Both the position numbers and the translations under genes were made by a program. Source: Microplitis mediator (taxonomy: Eukaryota > Arthropoda > Insecta > Hymenoptera > Braconidae). Taken from it: 64,000 nt of DNA. The stretch is from the NCBI RefSeq assembly GCF_029852145.1, contig NC_079977.1:7956837-8020836 (forward strand), in the 5' to 3' direction. This document shows, in pieces, positions 1 to 14,560 of this stretch (positions are counted from its first letter, which is position 1; every line of letters starts with the position of its first letter). A model generated the notes under the pieces. That model made no database searches. It had not been told where the DNA came from and saw only the letters and a list, made by a program, of their open reading frames with translations.

Positions 1-968
1 TAAGTACTCGACCAAAGCGTATGAAGATTTCCCATTTAAAATACACGGGAACTTTGATTTTTTTTCTTTAAAATTCTACAGTTCAGAGGCATTTTATGGT
101 ATCATCTTGAACAAAAACGAGATTTTCTCAAAATTAAATGCTCTACAAAAGTTCCCAATGTCGCGAAGTCGTAACTTATACTGGTGGGGTAGTACGGACC
201 GCTAAACCGAATTTTGTCATAGGATTCTTGTTTTTTCTCTCATTATCTCATAAACAACAAGACGTACAGAAAAAGTGTAAAGAATAACTTTATTGTAAAT
301 TCAATTTTCTACAAAAAAAGCCTATAGCACCGAATCACTAGCAATAAAAAAAACTTCGAAAAAACATAATTAAAAAAATTTTTTCTCTAAATTTGCAACT
401 TGATCAATAAGGAATTACTGATTACAATTATGATAATAATAAAAAAATCAATATTTTCTAAGATTTGATTCGACATTTATAATGGGAATTCAATGCTACG
501 TAAACTTCAATGACTAATATCTCAGAAAATATCAATGTTAGTGATTCGGTGCTAAGGACTTTTTTTGTAGAAAATTGAATTTCCAATAAAGTTATCCTTT
601 ACACTTTTTCTGTCCATCTTGTTGTTTATGAGATAATGAGAGAAAAAACAAGAATGATATGACAAAATTCGGTTGAGCGGTCCGTACTACCCCACCAGTA
701 TGAGTTACGACTTCGCAACAGAGGGAACTTTTGTAGAACATTTAATTTTGAGAAAATCCCGTTTTTGTTCAAGATGATACCATAAAATGCCTCTGAACTG
801 TAGAATTTTAAAGAAAAAAAATCAAAGTTCCCGTGTATTTTAAATGGGAAATCTTCATACGCTTTGGTCGAGTACTTAATATTAATATTAAGGGCTCAAA
901 CTTTCAGGGAATTTTTTTGGGTATATTTCTGAGATAATTTCGGGATGGGAGCGAAAAAAAAAATCACC
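1..968. repeat. Foldback (inverted-repeat) element, right part
   Basis: Positions 1-345 and about 535-878 are near-perfect reverse complements around a spacer of about 190 bp. The right arm continues through a TTAATATTAATATTAAGGGC motif to an end at CACCC|TA (968-970), the same terminal pattern seen at 34292 and 45005. The left end lies outside the window. A second copy occupies about 47876-49950 and carries two insertions that this copy lacks. No coding potential is visible. Confidence 0.8.
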
Positions 969-990
969 CTAATATATATACATACATCTA

Positions 991-1262
991 CACGGAGAAA
1001 GAATAAGAGTAACCATTACTCTTCAGCGCATCAATCTAGTCAACTTAGTATACGTAAGTATATATTCGGTCATAAAACCTCACGCATTACTTCCGTGACA
1101 GTAATGAGTAGTGTCAAGAGCACGAATGAAATTATTCAGACATCAAGGCAAAAATACCAATAGTTACTGCCGTAACATAAACCTCTGATGTTTCGAGCAA
1201 TAACAACAGCTTTCAACATACGTTGTAGTACTCTGTCGCAGCGTTATGAGCAGTGCGTACTT
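991..1262. repeat. Probable MITE with GTAATGAGT-type repeats
   Basis: It begins TA|CACGGAGAAAGAATAAG, close to the end of the foldback at 9580. The interior is filled with variants of a self-complementary GTAATGAG/CTCATTAC word. The opposite terminus was not found, so the right limit is approximate and the copy may be truncated. Confidence 0.45.
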
Positions 1263-2300
1263 CAACTTACTGAGCTATTACTTTTTTAAAATTTAACTTA
1301 TCGGGACGTGTTTTTTTTTCAAAATTTTGGTTTTAAAATCTACTTTTTGAAAAAAAATACGAACAAATTATTCGTACCTATCTTGACCATTATTTTTTAG
1401 ATTTTCGAAAAAAATCAAAAATTTCTCGATGATTACCATTTTTGAATTTTTTTTTTTTTTTAAACTCTGGCGTTTTCTGAAAATCCTCAAATTTTTTCGG
1501 GTGGGGTTCTTCCGATTTATAGTTTTATTTTTCGATCGAAGAAAAAATTTTTTGTTTTAACAAAAAGTGAAAGTAGTAATCATTGAAAAAATTCGTTTCT
1601 TTTCTCACAAAATAAAGGTAAAAATTAAAAGGAAGCTTTAATTATTCTTTTTAATTTCTTTTCAAAACTAGATTAAAAAATAAAGAAAATAAGAAAACAA
1701 TTTGTTTTTCGGTCCCTTTTTAATCAATGACGACTCAAAAAAAATTGAAGAGGTGAGAATGCATTAAATGTGTTGGTTAGAATGCCCGTGATTTATTAAA
1801 AAATGGACCAAACAAGTAATTTTTTTTTATTTTTTCGTTTTTTAATCTACTTTTGAAAGGAATTAAAAAAGAATAATTGAAGCTCCATTTTAATTTAATC
1901 GAAAAAATTTTAATCGAAAAAAAAAATATAAATCGGATGTACACCGCGCCGACAAAATTTTAGGATTAGCAAAAAATGCCAAAGTTTCATATGCTAAAAA
2001 AAATACAAAATATTCAAAAATGGTAATTTGAGAAATTTCTGATTATTTTAGCAAATAAAGTACATTTAAAAACAAAAATTTTGAAAAAAAAGAAAAAAAA
2101 CGTCTCAATAAGTTTAATTTTGGAAAAGTAATAACTATTTGACAAACTTTTTTTTTCCTAAAATTCATATTTTTTTTTAATTGGGCGAAAAAATTCTGAA
2201 AACCGTCTTTTATAGGATAGAAAAGGATAGAAAAGTTTCAGCCAAATCGAAAGGGGTCAGGGTAAAAAGTGGACGATTTGACGTGGAACGCCCTTATAAT
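1263..2300. repeat. Low-complexity A/T-run dispersed repeat, copy A
   Basis: Long A- and T-runs with fixed anchors, including a segment around 1380-1440 (ATCTTGACCATTATTTT) and an end block GGGGTCAGGGTAAAAAGTGG near 2252. The same order of anchors recurs at 14560-15895, and the end block recurs at 11700. No gene is supported; the small ORF at 2181-2375 lies inside the repeat. Confidence 0.6.
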
Positions 2301-2980
2301 ATTAAGGGCTCAACTCTTGAGGAAATTTTTTTTTACATATTTCCAATTAAATTTAACAAATTATGCTTAAAATAGTAACTGCAAATTTTTTCACCTGCAA
2401 AAAACGCGCATTATAATAATGGTTAGAGCTCAGCTCAGTGAGTAAATGAAAATGTAAGGTTATATCTAAAATAACCGTTACATGAGTATTTAATAAATAA
2501 AATTCATTGTGAGACATGATCTTGGTAACAACATATTTTGTAAAAAAGTAACTTCAAATGCTTGTTTTTTAAAATAGCAATTTCGTCCGGAATGTGTAAT
2601 TAGGACTCATCAGTAAGGTTTTTTTATTATTTAATAATTATAGCATTCAAAAAATGTATTAAATGTGAGCATAAAGTACATATAAGTTAATTGTTAAAAA
2701 TCTTTACACATTCTACCTTAGATCGCTTTGGACACAGTTATACTGAATTAAAAGTATATTACTACTTTATCAGTATTCATTAGCGACCACAACTTTTTAC
2801 ATAGAAATTTTATCTACCAATTTAATATTAGTCACATCCATGTTAGACTTACGAATTTAAAAAATAGAAAGGTCACCAAGGTGTTTATCACATATAAAAT
2901 ATATTAAGTAATTTTTATTGTTTTAATACTGAACCAAAAGTATATTACTACTTCATCAGTATGTTTTAACAATTTTTCAG
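2301..2980. other. AT-rich spacer with a 35-bp direct repeat
   Basis: No gene is visible. A sequence reading ACTGAA..AAAAGTATATTACTACTT.ATCAGTAT occurs at 2741-2775 and again at 2931-2962, about 190 bp apart. It is itself partly self-complementary. Confidence 0.4.
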
Positions 2981-3099
2981 TTATATTTTAGCCAAAATTA
3001 CATACCTGGAAAATTTGGAAATGCTTTTGACTCCTTGTTTAAAAGATATCGATTTTCCGAATAGTCAAAGAGGAATTGAGAATACAATTGAGAGAACTG
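2981..3099 (+). CDS. Possible isolated internal exon, product unknown
   Basis: A CAG acceptor after a T-rich tract ends at 2980 and a strong donor (CTG|GTAAGA) follows 3099. One frame between them is open for about 39 codons and contains the segment YLENLEMLLTPCLKDIDF. No adjoining exons could be identified on either side, and I recognise no family. It may be an exon of a host gene with long introns, or chance. The stretch 3100-3577 beyond it shows nothing else convincing. Confidence 0.2.
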
Positions 3100-3577
3100 G
3101 TAAGAAAATACGGGCATAAAGAAAAGTTTTAATTTATGTTAAGATATAAGCTAAGCACTCTATTATTGATCTGAAGCACCTATTCACGGCAAAGAACTGT
3201 ATACCATAAGAATCTCATTGTTTTTAATAAAAAAATAAAACAAAGTTGATAGTGATTAAAAATTTTCAGAAAAATTAAAATTTGCACATACTTTGAATAA
3301 AAATATTAGGAACTTTGAAAATAGTGCTAGATTGGCCCATTCTTGCAAAAGTCATCAGTAAAAAACTGGAAGTAGAGCGACTTCATTGAAAATTCGATAT
3401 CTTTTTAACGGATAATCAATTAAAAAATTATTTAAATAAATATTCCTTACCCTATTTCGTTTGACTTGTAATACCCTATAGATAAAATTAATATTATTTA
3501 TTCTTATATATATTAGTTTACCTAACTCATAATTTTTATAATATCTGACAATTATTCTATTATGTTCCACACTTATT

Positions 3578-6344
3578 CTACTCTAGTTTTCTTCTCTTGT
3601 TTTTTAAAGAATATCTTTTTTCTCGATTTTCGAGCATTGCTTGTTGTCGTCCGTGGACAATAGCTAAATCAGTTATGAAAACTTTTTTTTGGCTTTCATA
3701 CTTTGCTTCAAATTCGTGAGAATTATTATTCCGGTGTGCTGCTAAGTAATGCGTGTTTTGGACGTTTATTAATGCCAAGGGTAACTTTGAAATCTGTGAC
3801 TCTGGTACGTATTTACTTATCAAAGAAATATCATAAGTGGATGGCTTTACAATAACAGTTATTATGCTGATATTTAAAGCATCACAAATAATATGCACAG
3901 AGCTTTCATTTGCCCATTCATAATTTTTTGCCAGCATGATTTGTATGAAATCGCAAACCTTAGCATCACCTTCAGAGCTTATACAATATTTGGCTGTAAT
4001 CTCGAACACACCGTTGACGATTAAAAGGCGATATTGATTTAGATTATTTAAAAGATGATCGATACAAAATAATTTAATTTCTAAATATCGATCTTCATCT
4101 TTTAATATCAATTCAGCAACAGAACGATAAAAACAATTACCGTCACCCTTAACATTAACTATAGTAAAAGACTCTTGAAGTTCTTTATTTTTCATAGCAG
4201 CACCAGATAAAAGTTTTTCATTTGATAAAGGATTAACATTTCCTACATCACTTGCATCCGGATACAATTGCTCGGTGGCTAACTTTATCAAGGAACAAAC
4301 TTCATTAATAAATTCTGCATTTTTTTTCCAAACAGCCAAAATATCAATTAACGTATGACAATTTTCGACTTTTTCCAATATCGAAGACACTAAATTATCA
4401 ACTTGATGCTCGTCTACATGCTTCTCATGTTTTGAAATATCATCGGATGTAGAGGAAGCATTTCCAGTTAATTGGATAAGTGTTTTCTCAACTCTGGCTG
4501 ATGAAATTATTGTTTCCTCTTTACCTTTTCTTTTTTTTTTTGCTTCGATAGTATGAGCAGGCTCTCTAATAGGCATACTTCGAGCAACTCTACTATCAAC
4601 AATTTCGAATATTAAAGCTGTTTGATAAAATGTAACTAGTTTTTCTTTCATTTTCTGGAGCCAAAACTTGTCATCTCGTTTAATACGTTTAGCACTTTTT
4701 ATCCAATTGATTTCATGTGGCGTATAAACAGCAAAATAACAAAACTGTCTCTCGGTTATTTGTAGTTGGCCTTGAATAACATAATAAAATGGATGTGATT
4801 GATTAATAACTTGAGGATTTTCTTTCGAAAATAAACCTCTCACATCACGTTTTACTTCAATTGCTTTATCCACTTGTAAGTTTTCTTCATCTTCCGAAAT
4901 ACAGATAACAATTACGATGGAATCCTTTTTTACAAGACCATCTGGTCTGGCGCAGGTAAAGAAGCAATCCTTATCATTAGATACGAACAGCCCACAAGGA
5001 ACAATTTTTTCACCAATCACTTCATTTTCTAAATGTTTCAAAGCTCTATCCTTATTTTTTGATATGTATCTCAAATATGCATCATCAAAGTTTGTAGGCT
5101 CATATAATATTTTTTCAACAACTTTACCACAAGACGTTGCTGGCGCCATTCGACATATTTTACCAAAAAATCTCGAAGATATCATGTTCTTCTCTAAATT
5201 ATGGGGTTGTCCGTACTTCAACTCAGCTTTAGTCTTAATTTCAATTTCTAGGCGGTCTTTCTGGAGATCAATTAGAACTTGCTCATGCTTTTTGATTTCT
5301 TTTTCAATTTCATCAGACGTTTTATCCGGCTTATTAGCATTTGGACCGTAATACTTGTCGGTGCCTTGACAATTTTTTTGGTATTTCTTGTGTTCTCTGT
5401 TGAATTGACGGCTCTTGGAATTTGTTAATCGATGTACTCGATTAACTTCTTCTAAGGATTCTACTGATTTATTTACAGTTTTGCCAATTGCTTTTGTCAT
5501 CAGTGACATGGCCTTTCCAGAACTCGTCTGATGGAGAGTTGACATTAACACTCTTTTTTCAAAGTCATCTCTTTTATATATGTTAAAACCTTTATTACAT
5601 ATATATTGTCTAACGATCGAGAAAAATTGTTCAACAGCATTGGTATGCACTTTGTGTAATAAATGTTCAGTATCTTTACTCAAATCGGAAACAATTTCTA
5701 TAACTCGATTCAATAGATTCACTTTTTTAAGTGCTGGAACCAAATTTTCTTGGGATCGATCACAAGACCATATCGGTGGACATTTATCATGATCACCAAA
5801 AACATGTAAAGGCGTTAAGTTAATAAGGTCTTTCAATATTTCTGTATTCTGCTGAAATATTTTAAGTTTTTCAGCTTTTGATAATTTAGAATCAAGAAAA
5901 TCTTTTCTTAAACGGTCAACTTCAACAGTAACAATACGCCTTATCTTCAGTCCACTGCTTTTTATTTGATCCCTCAACTTTCCCATTAATCCACGAATGC
6001 ATTCCGATCCTGCTGCTTTCGAGGCCTGGGTAATCTTTGTACCCAGTCGACGGTACATATGATGTGAACATTTAATTTTTTTTACAAAGATTCAAACATC
6101 TCTGTAAACATCGGCATCAATGATAGCTTTGTAAGTACTGCTATCACCATCTGCTATTAAGATGTTATAAATCAAACCATTTTTGTTACGGCTGCGTTTA
6201 AATATTTCAACAGCACCGTCAGCTTCCATCTTTGTCGAACTTTCCTTGGGATCGTAGTTCGCAAAACATTCGTGAGCTACTAGCTGTACATTAGTATTCG
6301 TAACTTTACTGCATATTGAGCAGTTTTTATTGTAAATGACTATG
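3578..6344 (-). pseudogene. Mutator-like transposase C-terminal half with YqaJ nuclease and OTU protease domains
   Basis: This continues the gene whose 5' part is at 6345-9378. The upstream frame runs from the G-tract at 6385-6392 to an in-frame TGA at 6092-6094. Reading then continues in the same frame for 826 codons from the ATG at 6058. Domains seen: the rest of the MULE DDE fold, with the second Asp in ILIADGDSS before the stop and a likely catalytic Glu in HTNAVEQFF (residue 143 of the 826); a YqaJ/lambda-exonuclease-like domain at about 298-450, with RPDG (D373), EVK (E401, K403) and YYVIQGQLQITERQFCYFAVYTP (428-450 region); and an OTU-type cysteine protease at about 631-775, with GDGNCFY (D639, C642) and THY (H770). 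MULE is the clearest assignment; the nuclease and protease calls rest on motif pattern only. The TGA and frameshift mean no full-length product is predicted unless they are sequence errors. Confidence 0.75.
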
Positions 6345-8039
6345 TCAATAACCTTTTGAGTGCAATAGCCGATTACAGCAACTTCCCCCCCCTAAAGAAT
6401 CATACTTTCCACCGGCATAACTTCTTTTTCCATATGCTCCATCAAGAATTACGGTAATGAAAGGAGTCTGGGCTGTACCAATCACATCACCACGTTCTCG
6501 CGCTAGCCTTTGTTCTTCCAACGCATTTGCATACATCTCATCAGATGTAACTTTTCTGAGCGGTTCAGTAAATTTTTTTCGCCAAGCAATGTACGTTGCG
6601 GGTGAAAGGCAAGGTATGTCAAGTGCGGATAATTCAGTCTTAAAAGAAGAGAAAGAACTACCAGAACCTAAAATTCCTAACACAGCGGCTTCATTTATAT
6701 GAAGATCGGTTGATGGATTTGGATGGTTAGTATACATTTTGTCGAGAAAACCACAGTTTAGACATTCAACGTACATAATACTGTTCAATCCTCGATTCGT
6801 GACTTCAGAGAAATGCATATCTGTTACACGAGCCGGGCATCGGGCAGAACAATGCTCGCCATATTTCATCAACCCTGTAATGAAAAATGGTACATCCATA
6901 ATGCGACGACGTTTAGAAAAAAGAGTATACATCGATTTTATATTATCCTCACTCGATAGGCTATCAAATTTTAATTCATTCCTCAGATTTTCAATGAAAT
7001 CATCGTCTCTCATTTCATCTGATTTATCTGAATCAGAATTGACACCGTCTGAAAGATTGTCGTTTTTCGCTTTATCCAATTCCTCTGAGTCTGAATTGTA
7101 ATCGTCAAAGAGGCTATTGTCTCTAGTTTTGTTAAGTCGATCAGACTCCGAATTGTGATCGTCGGAATAAACATCTCTCGATTCGCCGGATAATTTTGAG
7201 TCGAAATTGTAACCGTCGATGAGGAAGCTACTCTCGATACTTTCCGTTGCTTCATTGGAAAATAAATAATCGTTAATAGTTCGAAAATGATTATTTACGT
7301 TAATATTATTATTATTAAAATTCTTCTTATTATTATTATTATTACTATTATTGTAATTAGTCTTAATACTATTAGTATGAATATTATTGTTATTATTATT
7401 ATTATTACTAGTATTATTAATGTCTATCTTATCGGAATTTTCAGAAATCTCGATATGAATTTCTTCTTCCGCCCAATCAACATCATCGTAGTTGTTTAAT
7501 TGACAACAATAATCTTTATCGAAAATAAATTGATTTACATCAGAATTTTCATTTCTGTTATCGTTTACTGTTAATTCCATAACTTCGGAACCAGTCGCAT
7601 TTAAAGCACTTAACTTATGATTTGTAACAATTAAAGGACTTACCAACGATGGCGAAACGGCTTCACTTGCCGTTACTGACTCAAGAATTTGCGTTTTCAT
7701 TTCGGATTTGGGAGTTGGAGTATCCGTTTTAGCCTTTAGCATTTTTTCCAATCGTATAGATCTTGAAAATGATAAAAAAATTTGTAAACAATAGTTTTAT
7801 GAATAAAGACATTAATGAAATCATTTTTAATAGCGGTGAAAGTTGCAATAGGCCCCAGAAAGAAAAGTTCTTATAAGCTTAGTTTTTTTCACTCTTTTCT
7901 TATTTGTTACATTTTCATTGTTAGTCCAGTCGTTCTGGAAAAAAAAGTGTTGTTCAACTTCATTCAACAAAATGGTACATTAAATATACTTTTTAATTCC
8001 TTCTGTTATGGAGAGTTAACATTGTGAATTTTTTTGAAT

Positions 8040-8700
8040 TCTTTTTTCTAACCACAGCAGACTGATACAAAGGTAACTGAATTCAAGAGCATTAAATTTG
8101 AACGCCCGACAGGGATTGGTAGAATTTTTAGACCTGTTTTGTAAAAATATACTATTTATTAATAAACGCGGGAACTGAAAATGTTATCATTAGTGCAAAA
8201 GTGATTAAACAAAAAATCTTGAAGTTACTTAGTAAACACTTTTTCCAAATTCTTCGACAACGATATCTCACGAACGAATCAACCGATTTTGATTTTCAAA
8301 ACGGCATTCAACTCCATTTTTTGAGGTTAAGAGCTGATTAGGTCATGGAATTAATCGGTACAATAGCCAAAAAGTTATTCTCAAAAAACATCGTTTTTGA
8401 ATTTTTTTTTTCGGTTTTTTCGAAATTTCTCAAAATCTACTGAATCGATTCATTTTAAGTTTCAGGAAATCTAATTTGAGTCGAACTCTTTGGAATGCCA
8501 CAAGTTCCATTCCGATCGGTCAAGCCGTTCAAAAGTTATGAGAGGGTTATATACATACAAACACACACTCACACATACAGGCATACGGACATCATCGTAA
8601 AAATAGAAACGGAAAACTCGATTTTCAAAAAACGGGGTGAAACCAATAAGTTCCCGATTTTTTCAAAAAATTTTTAATTTTTTTAGCGGGAAGTTAAAAA
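8040..8700 (+). repeat. Dispersed repeat with internal CA-rich microsatellite, copy 1
   Basis: Contains GATATCTCACGAACGAATC, an ACATAC/ACAC simple tract at 8553-8585, GGACATCATCGT, and an end block TAGCGGGAAGTTAAAAA. The same ordered anchors occur at 37970-38655, and more diverged forms at 47440-47870 and 11170-11400. It sits in intron 1 of the MULE gene. Both the family name and the mobility mechanism are unknown to me. Confidence 0.6.
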
Positions 8701-9316
8701 TGGAAAACTACGGTGATAGACCTGTTAATATTAATTTTAAGGGCTCAAAATTTCTGAAAAATTATTTTTGGTCATCCTACTCAATATTTCGACTACATCT
8801 TTCAAAATAAAACATAGCCGATTTTTTGGCCCAGTCTACTGTATAGTTTTTCAAGATGATAAATAAAAAACCAAATTGAAATTCGGTTTAATTTTTGTAG
8901 ATAATTTACAAATCAGTCGTGATGCAAAAAAATTAAAACTATAATCTGTCGTTTCCATGTTCATTTAAATATTAGTAATGAAATTCAGGAAAATGATCGT
9001 TTATTACCGTCATCGAACTAATTCAGATTTGTGTTGGTAAAACGATGAGAAAATAATATTTTGTTCATTTCATACTCAGCATCTTATAAAATATTGCCTG
9101 CCTTTCGAAGTATATATTTCAACGAGGTTTTTATTTGTTAAGAATGTAAAGTATCTAATTGTCTAAAAAATATTACCAAATTGATGAAATAAAACATTTC
9201 ATTTGTTTGATAAAAAACATGATACTGAGAACTATGGACACCTAACCATTTTTGGTTATATTTAACAGAAAAGAAATTAATTATTGAATAAAAAATTATT
9301 AAACAAGTTTACTTAC
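8701..9316. other. AT-rich intronic/intergenic spacer
   Basis: A TTAATATTAATTTTAAGGGC motif shared with the foldback family is present at about 8725. Nothing else is recognisable between it and exon 1 of the MULE gene. Confidence 0.4.
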
Positions 9317-9579
9317 TGTAGCCGTCGCATCCTTAGTCGATTGGAATGTTTTGGTAAAGCATTAGTAACACGTCCCATTCTTGTAACGGCGGTCAACTGT
9401 TTATTAAAATAATAATAACCACCGAACAATGAAGAGCTCTTTATCAAAATCAAAACCAGAACAAAACATTTAAATAAAAGGAAGATAGTTAACTGTAAAA
9501 TAATAAATATTCAGAAGCAATATATATGTAGAATCGCGTATGAAATAAGTAGCGAACAATACACCTGACAGCGTGTCTA

Positions 9580-10247
9580 CACGGAAAGAACAAGATAGTT
9601 CTGGCAAACATGCCAGATTATTCTCAGATACATCTGAGTGAAAAAAAAATTTCAGATGCTTGTGAGGTCTATCCAGATAGAACTGAGATGAATGTAGATT
9701 ATATTGAAATCTATCTCAGATTTACCTCAGATGCATCTTGGATTATTTATTGTTAGATACTTCTGGCGACTATCCGAAATAGTTCCCAGAAACATCTGCA
9801 TTGGTTCAGTATCTATCCGAGATTATTCTCAAGTAAATCTCCGATACTTTTTGGCTAGCGCATGCGCGTAGATTGATTTTCACGTATGCCTATTTATTTA
9901 TACGCCGGTAATATAATAAAGCATAACCATTAAATTTTATTGTAATGACTACGTTCAACGCGCATGCGCTAGCCAAAAAGTATCGGAGATTTACTTGAGA
10001 ATAATCTCGGATAGATACTGAACCAATGCAGATGTTTCTGGGAACTATTTCGGATAGTCGCCAGAAGTATCTAACAAAAAATAATCCAAGATGCATCTGA
10101 GGTAAATCTGAGATAGATTTCAATATAATCTACATTCATCTCAGTTCTATCTGGATAGACCTCACAAGCATCTGAAATTTTTTTTTCACTCAGATGTATC
10201 TGAGAATAATCTGGCATGTTTGCCAGAACTATCTTGTTCTTTCCGTG
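9580..10247. mobile_element. Foldback MITE, TIR CACGGAAAGAACAAG, TA target
   Basis: Arms of about 290 bp (9580-9872 and 9958-10247) are near-perfect reverse complements around a spacer of about 85 bp. The element is bounded by TA at 9578-9579 and 10248-10249. The arms consist of variants of a self-complementary ATCTCAGAT/ATCTGAGAT word. The ORFs at 9890-10123 and 10071-10436 are by-products of the arms. Confidence 0.85.
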
Positions 10248-10249
10248 TA

Positions 10250-11160
10250 GTGAACGAATGATGAGAGTAAGTAAAGCCAAATAGAATGAACACGAGAGAA
10301 CGGTGAGGCCATATATGTATGTATATATGGATGTATGTATATATACGAACCACGGACGGCGCATGCAGTGTGGTAGGAATAAATAACACACACACACGAC
10401 TCCGCGGCTAAAGATTATGTGAAGTATACGCCACAAATTATGTTTATTATGCGTTTTTTTTTCTAAAAAAGAACATTTTTTTATATTTTTTTAATAATTT
10501 TCAATAATTTAATTACAAATTCAAATTTAAGTTAAATTTGTTCTTTCATTAATGAAGGACTAATAAGTCATTGGTTTTTTCATTAAATTTCCATAAGTTT
10601 AAAGAATATAAAAATTCAAATGATCAAAAATTAAGTGATAATAATCGAGTTACGGAGCGCAATAATTAGAAATTTTAATAAAAAATAGAAAAAAATTAAA
10701 AAAAAAATTCATGGTTATTTTTATTTCGTTAATAGTAGAACAATAAAAAAAATATAACGAGAAAATTTATTGGTTAATAACAAATTATTTATTTAACAAA
10801 CAATGAAAAATGTAAAAAGTCTTATTTTTTTTCTTGTCATTAAAAAACAAGACAAAAAATGATAAAAAAAAAATTATTTCTTAATATTAGTGATGAGTAA
10901 TAAAAAAAAATTGTGAATTAACAAATGCGTTTTCGCGCATTATAAAAATTATTTTAAGGAAGGTTTTTTTTCAAATCATGATTATCATCAAAGATTAAGA
11001 TTCCAATAAAAACTTTAATTATGTTATAAACAATGCATTTGCTTGTAACAAATTTTTAAACAATGGAAAATTTTTTTAAATTATTTTTAAACCGCAAAAA
11101 CTCATGAACGACTGGGTTTACGGTGAAGTTTATTTAAAAAAAAAAGGTTGAAATAAAAAA
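10250..11160. other. AT-rich region with short simple tracts
   Basis: A TATG/TATA-rich stretch (10310-10350) and a short CA run (10386-10397) are followed by about 700 bp of A/T-run sequence. No gene was found. Confidence 0.5.
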
Positions 11161-11745
11161 ACCAACAAAAGATGTTCTTATCAATTTTTTGGTAAAACGG
11201 TTTGACCTCAAATAACAACGTCGAATGCCGTTTCGAAAACCAAAATCGGTTTATCCGTTCGCGAGATATCGTGAACAACAGACATCGAAAAAAGTCTAAT
11301 CATTTTTGCACTAGCGGCAACATTTTCAGTTCCCAAAAAACTCAGTCGAATGGCATCTTGAACATCCAAATGGAACAACGCGTTAAGAAATTATAGCATG
11401 TCAAAAATTTCCCAAAAAAGTTTTTTTATCATAACTCAAAAATTTTTCAACTAAACAATTCTGATTTTTCTAGAAAATTTGTAAGACTCAAAAAAATGCG
11501 TCGATTGCCGTCTTGAACATTAGTTTTGAGTTCGTACGTAGCGGGAAGTTCCACGGATGACCTGCATGGTCAACCGTTTTCCAGATTTTTTTTTTTTAAA
11601 TTTCATCACTTTTTTTTGATTAGCTGAAAAATTTTAAAAAATTCTGAAATTCGTCTTTTATAGGGTAAAAAAGGATAGAAAAGTTTCACCCAAATCGAAA
11701 GGGGTCAGGGCAAAAAGTGGTCGATTTGGCGTGGAATACCCCTAT
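11161..11745. repeat. Composite of the two dispersed repeat families
   Basis: The first half matches the repeat at 8040 (an inverted, diverged form of its AACGAATC/GATATC anchors). The end block GGGGTCAGGGCAAAAAGTGG at 11701 matches the ends of copies A and B of the low-complexity family. No gene is supported. Confidence 0.5.
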
Positions 11746-11869
11746 GATATATCAATTTTAAGAACTCTTTCGAAGCGTGAAAAACAATAGAAAACACGCA
11801 ACACTTTCAATGGAATATTTTGTTGCGGGTTTTTGCTTGCAAGTGATCTTGGTAGAGCAAAACTTTAAT

Positions 11870-14179
<2,310 letters not shown>

Positions 14180-14560
14180 GTACCTTTTTTGTGTATTTTT
14201 CGATTTCAAATATTTCTTTTCGCATAAACTTCTTCGTCAAACGAACGGTTCGGGAGTTATATCTTTATAAACAATCAATTGTTCATAACAATATTTTGCA
14301 CCACCGCACATAATTTTTAACCATTCTTTTGTGCTCCTTGACGAAAAATACGTGAAGAAAAGTTCGTTCCAGCCATGGGACTAAAAATGCATACGGAAAT
14401 CTCTCTTCAGCCGGGGGACTAAGATGAAAGTGGCCACTTATGGGGATGTTTCTTGGTATCCATGGGGTGGATCGATGGTTTATGGGTTTGATAATCTTTA
14501 CTGGAGTGTATAATATAATTTCCATGATTTTTATCGCTTAATTCCCAGTGGACACCGAAA
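14180..14560. other. Unassigned spacer right of the AAT array
   Basis: More mixed composition than its surroundings, with TGGTATCCATGGGGTGGATCG near 14453. The 80-codon minus ORF here shows no recognisable motif. Confidence 0.3.

Larger units (their letters stand above)
6345..9378 (-). pseudogene. Mutator-like transposase N-terminal part (two exons, then frameshift)
   Basis: Exon 1 is 9317-9378. It starts with ATG, encodes a basic 20-residue leader rich in Arg/Lys, and ends with CA|GTAAGT. Exon 2 starts at 7761 after TTTTCAAG|, and the two phases fit (2 nt plus 1 nt makes a Gln codon). Exon 2 carries an acidic, Asn-rich stretch (simple AAT/ATT-derived codons near 7290-7440), then Cys pairs C301/C305 and C330/C333 (numbered from the Leu codon at 7751) that could bind zinc. 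The first catalytic Asp is in the segment ITVILDGAYGKRSYAGG. At 6385-6392 a run of eight G (minus strand) shifts the frame; one fewer G would keep the transposase frame open. Intron 1 (7762-9316) contains a dispersed repeat. The start is chosen because it is the only ATG exon giving a matching phase. The gene is a mobile-element gene, not a host gene. Confidence 0.65.

Noticed and set aside
4917..5792. Plus-strand ORFs over the MULE gene
   Set aside because: They are antisense shadows of the long minus-strand frame with its clear domain motifs.
9890..10436. ORFs of 69-121 codons on minus
   Set aside because: They lie in the arms of the foldback element and in simple TATG/CA tracts next to it.
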